Of a stretch of 64,000 nt of DNA, positions 1 to 12,547 are shown piece by piece. The notes below the pieces were generated by a model that did no database searches, had not been told where the DNA came from, and worked only from the letters and a program-made list of their open reading frames with translations. The stretch comes from Penium margaritaceum (Eukaryota; Streptophyta; Zygnematophyceae; Desmidiales; Peniaceae). The position numbers and the translations under genes were made by a program. Location: NCBI GenBank assembly GCA_023375785.1, contig SZWC01000081.1, forward strand, positions 284,230-348,229, written 5' to 3'. Each line of letters begins with the position of its first letter. Position 1 is the stretch's first letter.

Positions 1-2911
1 GGACCGATGCAGACCCAGAGCTTTGGAGGCTCTAGGTATTTCCTGACCTTCATTGATGATTTCAGCCGTTACACTGCTGTGTACTTCCTTCCTTCCAAGG
101 ACAAGTGCTTTGACAGGTTCAAGGAGTTCAAGGCCATGGTGGAGAGCCAGACTGGCAAGAAGATCAAGGCGCTGCGCAGCGATCCCTCTGGAGAGTACCT
201 GAGCAAGGAGTTCCAGGACTACCTCGCAGCAGCTGGCATCAAGGCGCAGCGTACCGCGCCGTACTCGCCGCAGCAGAACGGTGTAGCAGAACGCGCCAAC
301 CGTACCATTGTGGAGTCAGCGCGCTCCATGCTGCACGCGGCTCGGCTGACCTATGATTTCTGGGCTGAGGCCGTGAGCACTGCAGTCTACATCAAGAACC
401 GCAGTCCAACTAAGGCACTGGAGCAGATGACGCCGTACGAGGCGTGGTTCGACAAGAAACCGAGCGTGGGTCATCTCCGAGTATTTGGCAGCCTGGCGCA
501 CATGCTCGTGCCCAAGGAGAAGCGGCAGAAATGGGACACAAAGAGTGCGCAGATGCTGATGATTGGCTACGACGTGGCAAGCAAGGCCTATCGCCTCTAT
601 GAGAGGGATACAGGCCACGTCATCATCTCCAAGGATGTCGTCTTCAATGAGAGTAACGTAATCGGCACCAACATTGTCTGTGAAGAGGCAGCAGAACCAG
701 CAGCTGACGAGACAGTGGGAGCACAAATCCTTCCTGACCCACTCTCTCCCGATCCTTCCTCTACTGTGACAGTGGGAGAATCACTCTACTCTCCCATGTC
801 TGATGCAGCAGATACAGCAGCCTCACCGGCAGAAGCAGAGGAGGAAGATGTAGTACCACCAGCAGTAGCAGTTGTACCAGCAGCATCGCGCCAGCCGCCC
901 GCTAACGCTCCAGTACCAGGTCGCAGGTACCCTCTTTGGGTGCATTACAAGCCTGGTGAGCGCGGCCATTTCTGGATGCTGCAGAAACCAGATCAGATGA
1001 ACGTCGTAGTTATAGCAGATTCAGATGAGCCAACGTCATACAAGGAGGCCATGGGTGCACCGGATGCAGCAGATTGGGCGCAAGCCGTGCAGCAGGATAT
1101 AAAGTCGTGTGCTTGGAACCAAAAGTTCGATGCGGCGTTGCAGAACATGGGGTTTGAGTGCAGCGAGTGTGACTACAGCGTGTATCGCTGGTAGCATGAG
1201 CATGTGATCGTCATCATCATTGTCTATGTGGATGACATGCTCCTCCTTTCTAACAGCATGTCTACACTGCAGGAGTTCAAGGAGGCCATGCAAGAGCACT
1301 TCCAGATGTCTGATCTCGGGGAGGCATCATAATTCCTCGGTATCAAGATCACGCGTGACCGCAAATCACGCTCTCTCACGCTGCAGCAGAGCCGCTACAT
1401 CAAGGATGTCTTGCAGCGGTTCGGCATGGCAGAGGCTAAACCCATCGGCACGCCACTAGAGACGTGGCAGTACCTTGTCAGCTTCAATGGAGAAGCGGAT
1501 GCAGTTGAGCAGCAGAAGTACCAGAGTGCCGTCGACAATCTCATGTACCTGATGGTGGCAACTACGCCGGACCTCGCACACATAGCGAACCTTAGACTTG
1601 AGCACCAAAAGGTTGTGAAGCGGATCTTCCACTACCTTGCTGGATCCATCAACATCAGCATCACGTACAACGGCAACGACAACAATAACATCGGCTATAC
1701 AGACACAGATTGGGCTTCAAACCCTGAGGACCGCAAGTCCGTCTCTGGACACGTGTTCCTCATGAATGGTGGGGCCATCAGCTAGTGCAGCAAGCGACAG
1801 GTGGTCGTGGCCATCTCAAGCACGTAAGCCGAGTACGTCTCTCTCAGTTTTGGAACGAAGGAAGCAGTTTGGCTTCAGCGTCTCATGGCGGAGATGAATA
1901 GAAGTACAGTAGTTCCAGTTCCTGTACGCGTGGACAACCAGAGCACAGTTGCACTCTTCAAGAACCCTGAGCACCATGCACGCACCAAGAACATTGACAT
2001 CGCATATCACTTCATCAGGCACATGGTGCAGGAGGGTGCTATCAAGCTGGAGTTTACTCCAACCAGCAGGCAGGTAGCTGATTTCTGCACCAAGCCAGTG
2101 ACCCGTGAGAAGCAACAGTTTTGCATGAAGGCATGTGGACTCATCCCACTCTGACTGCGGCAAAGTGGGAGATTGTTGGGAAAAGAGTCATCCGGCTCAG
2201 TTGCAGGTCCACAGGAGTAAGTTCCATGCAACGTCCAGATGCCTGCTCCGATTGTCGATCCGGCTTCACCATTGGAAAGATCAGTTGGCAAACTATGTAC
2301 GGTCCACGTTTCAGGCCGATCCAGCGGTTGGATTGGGAGATATGAAATTTTGAAGTTTCGGGGGTCATGGACCGCCGATGTCTGGGTGGCCATAGGTGAT
2401 GGCTCCATGCCTTAGCCTGAGAAAAGAAAAAGGCAAGAGGTCTAGGGTCAAGACCTGATGGGAGAAATATCCAAAAAGATCCTTGGTCTTAGGATTGCCT
2501 TGTCAGGGTCTGCTGACTAGGATAAAGGTACCTCTCCTTACTTTTTAGGTGAGGTGAGATCCTTGTGTGCTAGCCATGGACACATGGCGATTCTCCATGG
2601 GTTTGTGGGTGATGTGACCACTAGGAGTGTGCCATGAGAGCATTCTCTAGCTCTCTAGGTCGTTTGTGACTGGAAAGCCTGATTGTTAGGCTGATTTCCT
2701 CCCTTGTGTGAGATTGTGGACTCTAGTGTGTGAGCCTTAGCCTCCATGGCGAAGTGGTTTGGCTTGTGAGAGGGCTGACTTGTCCAAGATCTAGCTCTAT
2801 ATGTACTGCATCATTTTGTGTGATTCAAAAACCATTCTTCAGCACAAGTGATGCCCTTTCAGTCCCACATGCTAGTTGCTCCAAGGCTCACTCTCTCCTC
2901 TTGTTCCAACA
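1..2911 (+). mobile_element. Family A Ty1/copia element, 3' part (copy A1), broken
   Basis: The 3' part of a copia-type LTR retrotransposon that continues beyond the left window edge. Parts in order: integrase core (about 1-480, starting at a [17 protein letters not shown]-like block, with the [16 protein letters not shown] block near 260-300), an acidic Ala/Pro-rich linker (about 680-930), RT with a YVDD-type active-site block near 1220-1250, RNase H (about 1690-2150, ending in the ARTKNIDIAYHFIRHMV-type block), a purine-rich tract before 2173, then the 3' LTR. Domain identity comes from established copia family knowledge. It is broken, with several breaks across the pol region, and is older than the near-open copy at 9.9-12.5 kb. 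The linker is shared almost word for word with the other A copies in the window. Confidence 0.9.
2174..2911 (+). repeat. Family A LTR (3' LTR of copy A1)
   Basis: Begins TGTTGGG right after a purine-rich tract and ends in TTCCAACA. The length, about 738 bp, matches the other whole A LTRs here (720-738 bp). Inside are a TATA-like CTATATGTA box near the 3' third and a small stem, CAGCCT/AGGCTG-like, which recurs in every copy. It is followed at once by a second, partial LTR. Confidence 0.88.
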
Positions 2912-3450
2912 CGCCGATGTCTGGGTGGCCATGGGTGATGGCTCCATGCCTTAGCCCGAGAAAGGAAAAAGGCAAGAGGTCTAGGGTCAATACCTGATGG
3001 GAGAAATATCCAAAAAGGTCCTTGGTCTTAGGATTGCCTTGTCAGAGTGTGCTGAATAGGATACAGGTACCTCTCCTGACTTTTTAGGTGAGGTGAGATC
3101 CTTGTGTGCTAGCCATGGACACATGGTAATTCTCTATGGGTTTGTGGGTGATGTGACCACTAGGAGTGTGCCAAGAGAGCATTCTCTAGCTCTCTAGGTC
3201 GTGTGTGACTGGTCAGCCTGATTGCTAGGCTAATTTCCTCTCTTGTGTGAGATTATGGACTCTAGTGTGTGAGCCTTAGCCTCCATGGCTTAGTGGTGTG
3301 GCTTGTGAGAGGGCTGATTTGCCCAAGCACTAGCTCAATACGTACTCCATCATTTTGAGTGATTAAATAACCATTCTTCAGTACAAGTGATGTCCTTTCA
3401 GTCCCACATGCTCACTGCTCCAAGACTCACTCTCTCCTTTAGGTCCAACA
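2912..3450 (+). repeat. Partial family A LTR in direct tandem with the preceding LTR
   Basis: Starts inside the LTR at the CGCCGATGTCTGGGTGGCC block, which also occurs near 2366, and runs to the normal terminus GGTCCAACA at 3450. It lacks about the first 195 bp of the LTR. The joint sits exactly at the CA end of the first LTR, so this is a tandem LTR arrangement and not a separate insertion with its own flanks. Confidence 0.85.
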
Positions 3451-6400
3451 CTGCACCGCAGTGTTGCTGGCAGTGCTCCAAGGCTCAATTGCTTGTCTTG
3501 CTCTTGCGCTGCCAGCAAGGAAGAGTCACTGGCCTTAGAGTTCAACTCAGAGTTCTCGAATGACTTAGACTGGGTTTCAAAGTCCGTCTTTGTATCAGCA
3601 TGCACAGGCACTCTTCCTGCCGCACCATCATTCTATTTCACTCGTACCATTCGCCAGTTCTTAGGTGCCTGATCACTTCACTCAAGCAACACAACCGACT
3701 CTCTTGATTTTGGAGCATGGATGGGATCCCATGGCTCTCCCTTGCATAGCGTCCTTTCATCAAACTCGACGTCTTGGCTCCTCATGAGCTTTCTAACAGC
3801 TTGATCCCACATCTTGTACGCCTTGTCCATAGTCTCATAACCGACCATTACATATCTGCGAGCGCGTGCATCCAGCTTGTCATTTCCTTCTCCTGCTTGA
3901 ACCTTTGCCTAGACAATACAGCCGAAGATCGTCAAGTGGTAGGCATATGGCTTCTTCCCTAACCAGGCCTTCTGTGGCATCCTCAGCTGCTTCTTTTTGT
4001 GCCCTCAAAGCGCAGATGTCGGAGTGAGATTCACAAGGTAGCAAGGAGTTCTTGCTGCTTCAACCAAGAAGCGAGGTGGGAGTTTGGCGTTAAAGAGCAT
4101 GCTTTGTGTCATGCCGAGGATAGTTTGGTTCATCCGCACGACAACGTCATTGCTCTTGGGGTATAGGGCATGGTGGTCTGGTAGTTGATACCGTATTGGC
4201 TCAACCAGCCTTTGCACGCCTCGTACACACCATCGTTGTTCGTGTACAGTGCCTTGACCTTCTTGCTTTTCCGACGCTCTACCATAGCGACAAACTCTTG
4301 CAGCTTCTCCTTGACCTCTCCTCTTGTCTTGAGGAAGTAGATCCACATCTTGTGACTGTGGTCATCAATGAAGATCAGAAAATACTTGGTGTCACCGTTT
4401 GAAGGAGTGCGGAATGGTCCACACACATCAGAGTGAATCAGGTCCAAGATTGCTGACGCACGTTACCCATTACGCTCAAAGGGTTTTCTCTTTGCCATTC
4501 CTTGGAAGCATGGCTCACACAACTTCTTGCACTTTCTCTCATCCGTTACCTTGCATTCCTCCATTCCATGAACCACTTTGTGCTTCTGCATAGCTAACAG
4601 TATGATATCAGGCACATGGCCAAAGCGCCTGTGCCATAGCATATCATTTGTGTCTTTGGTGGACTTAGCCGCCATGGTGACGGCCTCTGGTGTAATATCA
4701 CACTTTGGAGACTTGGGCTCTTCAACCGCCACATATCCCTCATTTGTACTCTCAAGGTGTGTAGTCCGTAGCACATAGAGTCCATCAACTCTTGAGACTT
4801 GGGCGATAAGACTCTCCTTGGAATAGGAGATCTTCATATCCCTGTTCTTGAAAATTAGTACCCCCTCCTTTGTGAAGACCACCGTTATGTCATGGTCCAT
4901 GATTTTGGACACCGATAAGAGGTTTGCTACAAAAGACGGCATGTAAACAATGTTCTCCAGCTTCAAGTCTTTTTCAGCACTGTTCACCTTGATGCTTATC
5001 AACTTATCTCCCTTGCCTTGTGCATGGACAAGGCTGCCGTTGGCAGACCTGAAGCGACGTTCGGTGTTTCTAATTGAGATAAACCGATTCTTCTCCCTTG
5101 AAGAGTGGTGGTTCGTACCAGAGTCACGCCCGTAGGCTTCACGCCTGAGTAGTGTTGCTCCCTTGGTTTTCGGCACACTCTGAACCATCACATTTGTCAA
5201 TTCCTTTGTACCCTTTCCTTTGTCCTCATTCTTACCACCGTGATCTCTTTCTTCCTTCTTAGGAGCCTTGCACTCCTCTGTCCAATGCCTAGGCTTGCCA
5301 CAGTTATGGCACTTTCTAAGACGCTTTGAACCCTTTCCACCGTCATCATTGCCTCTATCTCTACCGCCACTGCATCTGTTGCCACTCTGACAAGAGGAGT
5401 TGTTTCCACGGTCACCGTACTGTGCAGCATAGGCCAAAATGTTAGCATCACTTTTGCTGCGTCGTATGGCCTCATTGCGCACGTACTCCAAAACTACCTC
5501 ATACGTCAAATCCTCCTTGTTCCAACCGCCAAAGATGGTGATGAGAGAAATCTTGCTTTCAGGTTGTGCCACGAGGAGGATCATGGCTTGCATGTTGGTG
5601 TCAATGTCCCAGTTCTTTTGGGTTACCTGCTGCAAAAGTCCTTCAAAATGTAGTAGGAAGTCTAGAATTGATTCTCCCTTGCTCACCCTCATTGAAATCA
5701 ATTTTTGAAGGATGAGTAGGTGATTTGCAGGAGCCGTTGATTGGTGTATACATACAATATTTTTATTAAAGTTTGATGCATGTGTGACACCACAGAGATG
5801 GATGTCGTGACTCATGCACTGATGTCACAAGAATCACAAGCGCCATGTCATTTTTTAAGGTACATGCATCATATCTAGCGTCTGTTTTTTGACGTTCAAC
5901 CTCTTCTTCAAGGAACATCTTCAAGTAGCCATGCACCCTCATGACAATCTCAAATTGCCATTTCCACAAGGGAAAACCTATCCTTATGAACTTTAACATC
6001 CCACCATTGACCTGCTCAAGAGTGATTGTTGTCGATGTCATCATATTGCTTCTCTGCTTCTCTGCTTTTCTGCTTTGTAAGGGCCAAAGTAGGCTGATGT
6101 AGGTTATTGTCTGCTACCAGTTTGGAAGATACAAACGCGGTGTTTATCCCTTAGTCATTGATCACCTGCAAACAGAGAAGAACGTACTCTAGCAAACCTG
6201 GGATCGAGCCTCGAAGGGTAGAGCTTATCCTGGTCAGGACCCAAGGGTCGGACCTCCAAGAGCAGAGCTTGTCCTTGGCCCTTGTTCGCTAAGTGCCAGC
6301 ACCCGCCGTTGGAACTGATGGAGCACATGGAGCAGATAGAGCTGATGGAGCTGATGCGTACTGCAAGACAAAGAGGGCATGAGAGCGCACAGAAGCTTGC

Positions 6401-7203
6401 CTTATAACTGGTCAGTATGAGCTTAAGACCCTTTGTCAATCGGCCTGAGGCAACGGACTAGAAAAAAAGGCTGACACAATGGCACTTGCCGTCCGCTCTT
6501 AGTATTGCAACTAGGAGGGGTTATCACCATGAGAATCACGGCTTCATACTAAGCAGTTCATAGGAATCAATTCCGTGCACTATGTCCTAAGCAACTGGTC
6601 ACTTTTTTATAAGGAGATAATTCCTGGGGCTTAGACCAACCAATATTTCTTCAGGGTCTGCCTCTGGTGGACAACTCTGTGAGGAGTCCCAAAGGTAACA
6701 ACTCTAATGAATCACAGGCAACTGAGAGGTACTTATAGTTTTAGAGCCGGCCTCTAGCCTAGGCACAAAGTGGCTCCTTGGATGAGCCACTTCGGGAGTA
6801 ATCTGGATTGCATGATCACCTCCGCCTAAATGGCACTCTTTGTGACCGCCAAGTGGCGCCACCCACTAGGAACGACCTTGGAATGTTCTAAGATTTCTTT
6901 TAAAACCTTCTTGTCCCCCTTTTCGTGATAACGAAAATTAGTCACTGGACTGGGAGTTGACCTTGTGACCTCTCACTCCAGAGACTAACTGTGGAATGTC
7001 TAAGCCACAAGGAGTTTTCCTAGGTAGTATTTGCTGCCTATAATATCCAGTTTAGACCAAGGGGACTTGCTCTAAAGAAGAAGTGCATGCCTTGTCTATC
7101 TAGACCAGACTTAGAGGACTTATTCCAAGGGAGCAGTGCATGTCTAGTCTGTCCTGTGCTTGTCCAAATCTCAGCTATGGACAAGGGGCATGTCAGGTCA
7201 ACA
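3451..7203 (-). mobile_element. Family B copia element, 5' part (copy B1), broken
   Basis: Reads leftwards from a 5' LTR (6434-7203) through a leader (about 6060-6433) holding repeated GAGCTGATG units. Gag (about 5400-6040) opens with a LEQVNGGM...FPLWKWQFEIVMRVHGYLKMF block typical of copia gag (UBN2/DUF4219 type). A CX2CX4HX4C zinc knuckle, CHNCGKPRHWTEEC, lies near 5285-5330. A protease-like DSGTNHHSS block follows near 5110, then pre-integrase with the HRRFGHVPD block near 4630, integrase (about 4010-4450) and an acidic linker to about 3451. RT, RNase H and the 3' LTR are absent; the copy stops against a family A LTR. It is broken, with a moderate number of breaks. The other family B copies also keep only this 5' half. 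Confidence 0.88.
6434..7203 (-). repeat. Family B 5' LTR (copy B1)
   Basis: On the minus strand it begins TGTTGACCTGACATGCCCC (right end 7203) and ends in TTGACA (left end 6434), about 770 bp. The same termini bound the copies at 19731-20499 and 48729-49486. The primer site just inside, near 6418-6433, is decayed here but clear in the sister copies. Confidence 0.8.
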
Positions 7204-9818
7204 TCCTCGCACCACGTAAGTGCCTCTTGCAATCGTCGGCTATGTTGATGGAGCCAGCATGCACTGCATCATGCCTATTCATCGGCCGGTGAGTGAGTCA
7301 AAGTGCTTCCCCACTCTCCGTTGCCTCCCGTTATGGTGTGGTAATTTTACTGGCGTCTCATCACTATATTGCGATCCTTCCGACTCTACCCGCTCTGGTG
7401 AATCATTGACTAGACGACTCCCCAAGGATCTGTCCTGTTTTGGCCAATCATCAACCAGACGGTCAGCACGTCCGGAGGATTTTTCTCCGATGTCCAACGC
7501 GAACTTCACCAGGATTGCACGCTTTGGCATCCATGATGTCTCCTTCGACGGATCATTCCACCGGATCTCCACCCCAGCTTTATCATCGTTGGAGTTCTTC
7601 GCGTTGGTTGCTATACCCGCTACACCGTCGCGTTCCGATACTGCACCTTTGACCTCCATGTCCGCCGACTCCTCCTCGTAGTCAAGGAGCTAGAACCACT
7701 CTCCCCGTTTTGGAGTGTTCCTGACGCTCGTGTCATTCCTGCTGCTATTGAAGCTCTATTACTTAATGATCTTCACATCACGACTTCGGATGATCTGTTA
7801 TGTGTGCGGATCATTGAGCAGATATGCATTTATACGCTCTTGTAGCCAAGGAACAAGCACAGCTTTACCCGCGGTTCTTACTTTCGCGTCGCGCCTGCAC
7901 CATCGTGTATGCCTTGTACCCAAACACCTTTAGGTCTGCCACGTTTGCCTTGTACCGGCTCCAAACCTCCCGTGGTATCTTCAAGCCACCCTTATCCTTC
8001 AGCACCACTCTTGAGGGGAGGTTGATGGTGTAGCTCGCTGTATGTACAGCCTCTACTCCGAACCCTCACGGCAATCCTGTATCCACAAGCATGGTCTACA
8101 CCATGTTGAGCAACGTCTGGTTCGCCCACTCTACCACTCTGTTGGACCATGGTGAGTACGGCGTAGTGGATTCATACTTGACTCCCTGCTACTTCATCCA
8201 CCCACTGTAGCCCAGGTACTCTCCGACATTGCTGCTACGTAGCACTCTGAACTTCCGGCCAGTATGCCTCTCCACCACCGTGACATACTCCTTCAGGACC
8301 TCATCTTTCTGCTTCATGCAGTACACGTAGAGCTTCATACTACAGTTATTAATGAAGATGATGAAATATCTAAGGCCGATGTTTGACGGCATTTTGAATA
8401 GCCCACACACGTCGTACATGACCTCCAGCAAGTCCTTTGTGTGAGCCATGTTCTCGTTGAACGGCTTGCATCGTGCCTTGTCCAAAATGGAAGGCTAATA
8501 CTTTTTGTGCACTGTTACGTCTGCTGTTGAGTCTGTTGCACCATTGATGATAAAGCCGTAGACCATGTTGCACTTCGCCATCTCCTTGACGGTTGAGGGG
8601 GTCAAATGCCTCGAATATTGATGCTAGAGCTCTAGATCAATGCTTCCTCCCTTAGCCATATTGACAACGTGCTCCTGCAAAGTTTCTCCTTCTTATGCCA
8701 TGGGGACAATCTTGGTCTCCATGATGTAGATACCGCCCTCGCGCTTCACCTCCAGGATGAAATCGCTCTCGCCATCGATGCACACCATTGCACCTTTCGT
8801 GTAGAAGAACATCTCATACCCCTTTCCATCAAGCGGCTGACACTGAGGATTTCAGCCAGGTCAGGAATGTGCTGCACATCCTTGAGTGTGTAGAGCGCTT
8901 CCTTACCGCCCTCCACGACCTTCACCTCAATGTCGCCATGGCCGGCCGCCGGCTTGACTTTGTTGTTCGCGACCACCATTGACTTAGAGGACCTCTCATA
9001 GGTATCAAACCCCACCTTTTCGACTTGGGTGTGCTCCTCGGCCATGAAACCTAGGCACTGCGTGTTAGCCTTCTTAAGGAAGTGGTTTTTGTTTCCATTA
9101 AGGAGCGACCTGCCCTTGCTGTTTTTGTTGCCGGTCATCACCTCCTCCGAGCACTCACCGGCGCAATGGCCCTCCTTGCCGCAATTACGGTACACACCTT
9201 TCCTGGTACCCTTCTTGCCGCCATCGTTTCTACCACTTCCTCTCTCCCCGCTTCCTCCACCATGCGTTTTGGTGACGAGGGCCGACGAGGAAGACGATGA
9301 CTTCCCGCAGCTCCGGCATTGCGTCTCATTGCGGATATACTCTGCAACCGCGCCATAGGTGAGCTTGTCCTCCGACCATCCTATGAGGACGATGATGAGT
9401 GGATCCCAACTCTGAGGTAGGGCAACAAGGAGAGCCATTGTCTGCAGCTATGTGTCGATCTTCCATCCCACGTCATTACATTGTGAGAGGAGTAACTCAA
9501 TGTGCTGTATGGCGATAATGACATCATCTCCCTCCTTGATTCTCACTGTCTGGAGTTGCTTCATTACAAATATTATGTTCGCCAGTGACTTGGATTGATG
9601 GATGGCACAGAGGTTTTGCCAATCCTTGGCTGCCATATTACAACCTTGAAAGTAGCTCTCCTGGGACTCGACCCTCGTAGAAATCACTAGCATGAGCACC
9701 CTTCGTGTTCTTCTTTGTGAAGGCCTCCTTCTACACTTCCGTAGCCGTCACTTTTTCAAGGACTTTCATTCCCATCATGACGTCCAGTAGCCCCTTGTGC
9801 AAGAGGTATAGCTCAAAC
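7204..9818 (-). mobile_element. Family C copia fragment (copy C1), gag to start of RT, broken
   Basis: Reads leftwards and aligns by eye with the nearly whole family C element at 58-64 kb. Gag pieces lie at about 9450-9815 (HKGLLDVM and KSLANIIFVMKQL blocks) and 9140-9440. A zinc knuckle, CX2CX4HX4C type, lies near 9150-9200. Protease/pre-integrase follows at about 8700-9000, integrase at about 8080-8490, then a Ser/Asp-rich linker (7280-7660) and the first residues of the RT region at 7204-7270. LTRs, the gag start and most of RT are absent. The right end abuts a 62-bp scrap of family A LTR and the left end abuts the family B LTR. It is broken, with many breaks, and is clearly older than the 58-64 kb copy. 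Confidence 0.85.
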
Positions 9819-9880
9819 TGTTGGATTTGGAGGAGAGAGGGAGTCTTGGAGCAGCGAGCATGTGGGACTGAAAGGGCATC
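9819..9880 (-). repeat. 62-bp terminal scrap of family A LTR
   Basis: Matches the last about 60 bp of the A LTR in inverted orientation, starting TGTTGGATTTGGAGGAG and stopping at the AAAGGGCATC block. It lies between the family C gag fragment and the RNase H/RT side of A copy A2, at a rearrangement joint. Confidence 0.8.
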
Positions 9881-12545
9881 AGGGCCTGTGCGAGGTCAGG
9901 CCTGGTTGCCACCATCAAGTACATAAGACTGCCGACGGCGCTCTGGTGCTTCAGCCGCTCAGCTGCATCTGCTTCTCCACTGAAGCTCACGAGGTACTGC
10001 CGCGTCTCCAGCGGCGTGCCGATGGGTTTGGCCTCTGCCATGCCGAACCGCTGCAGGACGTCCTTGATGTAGCGATTCTGCTGTAGCGAGAGAGAGCGTG
10101 ATTTGCGGTCACGCATGATCTGGATGCCGAGGAAGTATGACGCCTCCCCGAGATCAGACATCTGGAAGCGCTCCTGCATCGCCTCCTTGAACTCCTGCAG
10201 TGCAGACATGCTGTTGGAAAGAAGGAGCATGTCATCCACATANACAATGATGATGAGGATCTCATGCTCATGCTGCCAGCGATACACGCTGTAGTCACAC
10301 TCGCTGCGCTCAAACCCCATGCACTGCAACGCCGCATCCAACTTCTGGTTCCAAGCACGCGACGCTTGCTTGAGGCCGTACAGCGACTTCTGCAGCTTGC
10401 AAACCAGGTGCTCCTGGCCATCCATGACAAACCCCTCCGGCTGCTCCATGTAGATCTCCTCCTCCAAGTCACCATTCAAGAATGCCGTCTTGATATCCAT
10501 GTGGTCAACCTCGAAATCCTCAGCTGCTGCATAAGAGAGGAACGTAGGCACAGAGGCAAACTTTGCAACAGGGGCAAACGTTTCTGTGTAGTCGATGCCC
10601 TCCTGCTGCGAGTAGCCCTTGGCGACCAGCCTCGCCTTGTACTTTTCCATGTTACCATCTGCTCCCCGCTTCTTCTTGAACACCCACTTGCACTTGATCA
10701 CCTTACGCCCAGGTGGACGCTCAGTCAGCTCCCACGTGCCGTTGTCCAGTTGCGACTGTATCTCCTGCTGCACGGCTTGCGCCCAATCTGCTGCATCCGG
10801 TGCAGCCATGGCCTCCTTGTATGACATTGGCTCATCTGAATCTGCTACAACTGTGATGTTCATCTGTTCTGGCTTTTGTAGCATCCAGAAATGGCCGCGC
10901 TCACCAGGCTTGTAACGCACCCTAAGAGGGTACCTGTGACCTGGTGCTGGAGCGCTAGCAGGCGGCTGGCGCGGTGCTGCTAGCACAACTGCTGCTGCTG
11001 GTGGTGCTACATCTTCCTCCTCTGCTTCTGCCAGTGAGGCTGCTGTATCTGCTGCATCAGACATGGGAGAGTAGAGTGAATCTCCCACTGTCACAGTAGA
11101 GGAAGGATCGGGAGAGAGTGGTTCAGGAAGGATTTCTGCTCCCACTGTCTCGTCAGCTGCTGGTTCTGCTACCTTTTCACAGACAATGTTGGTGCCGATG
11201 ACGTTGCTCTCGTTGAAGACGACTTCCCTCGAGATGATGACGTGGCCTGTATCCCTCTCATAAAGGCGATAGGCCTTGCTTGCCACATGGTAGCCAATCA
11301 TTAGCATCTGCGCACTCTTTGCGTCCCATTTCTGCCGCTTCTCCTTGGACAAGTGTATGTGCGCCAGGCTTCCAAATGCTCGGAGATGACCCACACTCGG
11401 TTTCTTCCCGAACCACGCCTCGTACGGCGTCATCCTCTCCAGCGCCTTAGTTGGACTGCGGTTCTTGATGTAGACTGCAGTGCTCACTGCTTCAGCCCAG
11501 AAGTCGTAGGTCAGCCGAGCCGCGTGCAACATGGAGCGCGCCCACTCCACAATGGTACGGTTGGCGCGTTCTGCTACACCGTTCTGCTGCGGCGAGTATG
11601 GCGCGGTACGCTGCGCCTTGATGCCAGCTGCTGCGAGGTAGTCCTGGAACTCCTTGCTCAGGTACTCTCCACCGCGATCGATGCGCAGCGCCTTGATCTT
11701 CTTGCCAGTCTGGTTCTCCACCATGGCCTTGAACTCCTTGAACCTGTCAAAGCACTGGTCCTTGGAAGGAAGGAAGTACACAGCAGTGTAACGGCTGAAA
11801 TCATCAATGAAGGTCAGGAAATACCTAGAGCCTCCAAAGCTCTGGGTCTGCATCGGTCCACACAGGTCCGTGTGGACCAGCTCCAACACCTCCTTCGCAC
11901 GCGCCCCTACTCCAGAGAACGCCTCTCGGTGCTGCTTCCCCTCCAAACAGCCGATGCACAACTGCTGTTCAAAGTTAGAGATGGTAGGCAGGTCACGCAC
12001 CATCTGCTTTGCTTGAAGCTGCTGCAAGGCACGCATGCCGATGTGGCTGTAGCGCGCATGCCAGATCTCACCATCTGTCGCCTGCACCACTGCTGCAAGA
12101 CTCTGCTCACGCGTGATCTTGGTCGCCCCCAGCAGGCGGTACATGTCGCCTCCCCTCACCGACCTGGCCAACTCCTCTCCTGTATCCTTGTTGAGGATGT
12201 AGCCATAGTCATCATCGAAGACGACGCGCAGTCCTGTGTTTGTAAGAGAGGAGACTGAGAGGAGGTTGAATGCAGCATTAGGTACGTACAGCACGCCATG
12301 GAACACTCCCACTTCAATGCCACGCGGGGTCTCCAACCACATCTCCACAATCCCAATCCCTTCAGCATACACCACCCGATCATCACCCAAAGCGATAGGA
12401 CGGGGAGAGATGGACAGCAACTGCGTAAACCACTCCCTGTGGTGCGTCAGACTCTTGGTACACCCAGAGTCTTTGTACCACGCCAGATCCGCCTTCTCCT
12501 CCTGCGACATGTCAGACTTCACCATGAAGAGGTGACCGGACATCT
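9881..12545 (-). CDS. Partial copia gag-pol polyprotein region: pre-integrase, integrase, RT
   Basis: Long open reading region within copy A2 on the minus strand, about 880 codons of recognisable copia pol. It carries the HHCC-type pre-integrase domain, the integrase core with its D...D...E blocks, and a copia-type RT (RVT_2) with the YVDD catalytic block. The protein would cut and join element DNA (integrase) and copy RNA into DNA (RT) inside virus-like particles. An in-frame start upstream (to 12618) falls in sequence of the neighbouring family D piece, so it is probably not a natural start. This is a fossil part of a mobile element and not a host gene. Confidence 0.7.
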
Positions 12546-12547
12546 CC
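9881..12547 (-). mobile_element. Family A copia element, pol body (copy A2)
   Basis: The best-preserved family A pol in the window. Reading leftwards: protease-side [13 protein letters not shown] block (about 12450), pre-integrase with [16 protein letters not shown] and a CIGCLEGK zinc-binding end (about 11930-12070), and integrase with [21 protein letters not shown] and [15 protein letters not shown] blocks (about 11400-11900). An acidic linker (about 10900-11180) leads to RT with [24 protein letters not shown] and [11 protein letters not shown] blocks (about 10050-10800). It stops in the connection to RNase H. Gag, RNase H and both full LTRs are absent. One base (10243) is an N. By codon preservation it is younger than the other A pol fragments. 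Confidence 0.9.

Noticed and set aside
316-726. Opposite-strand reading regions over the copia pol (here and at many other sites)
   Set aside because: They are shadows of pol in other frames, rich in Cys/His/Leu runs and without any domain.
10243-10243. Single N at 10243 (and at 63737) as further assembly joints
   Set aside because: No duplicated flanks; these look like single ambiguous bases.
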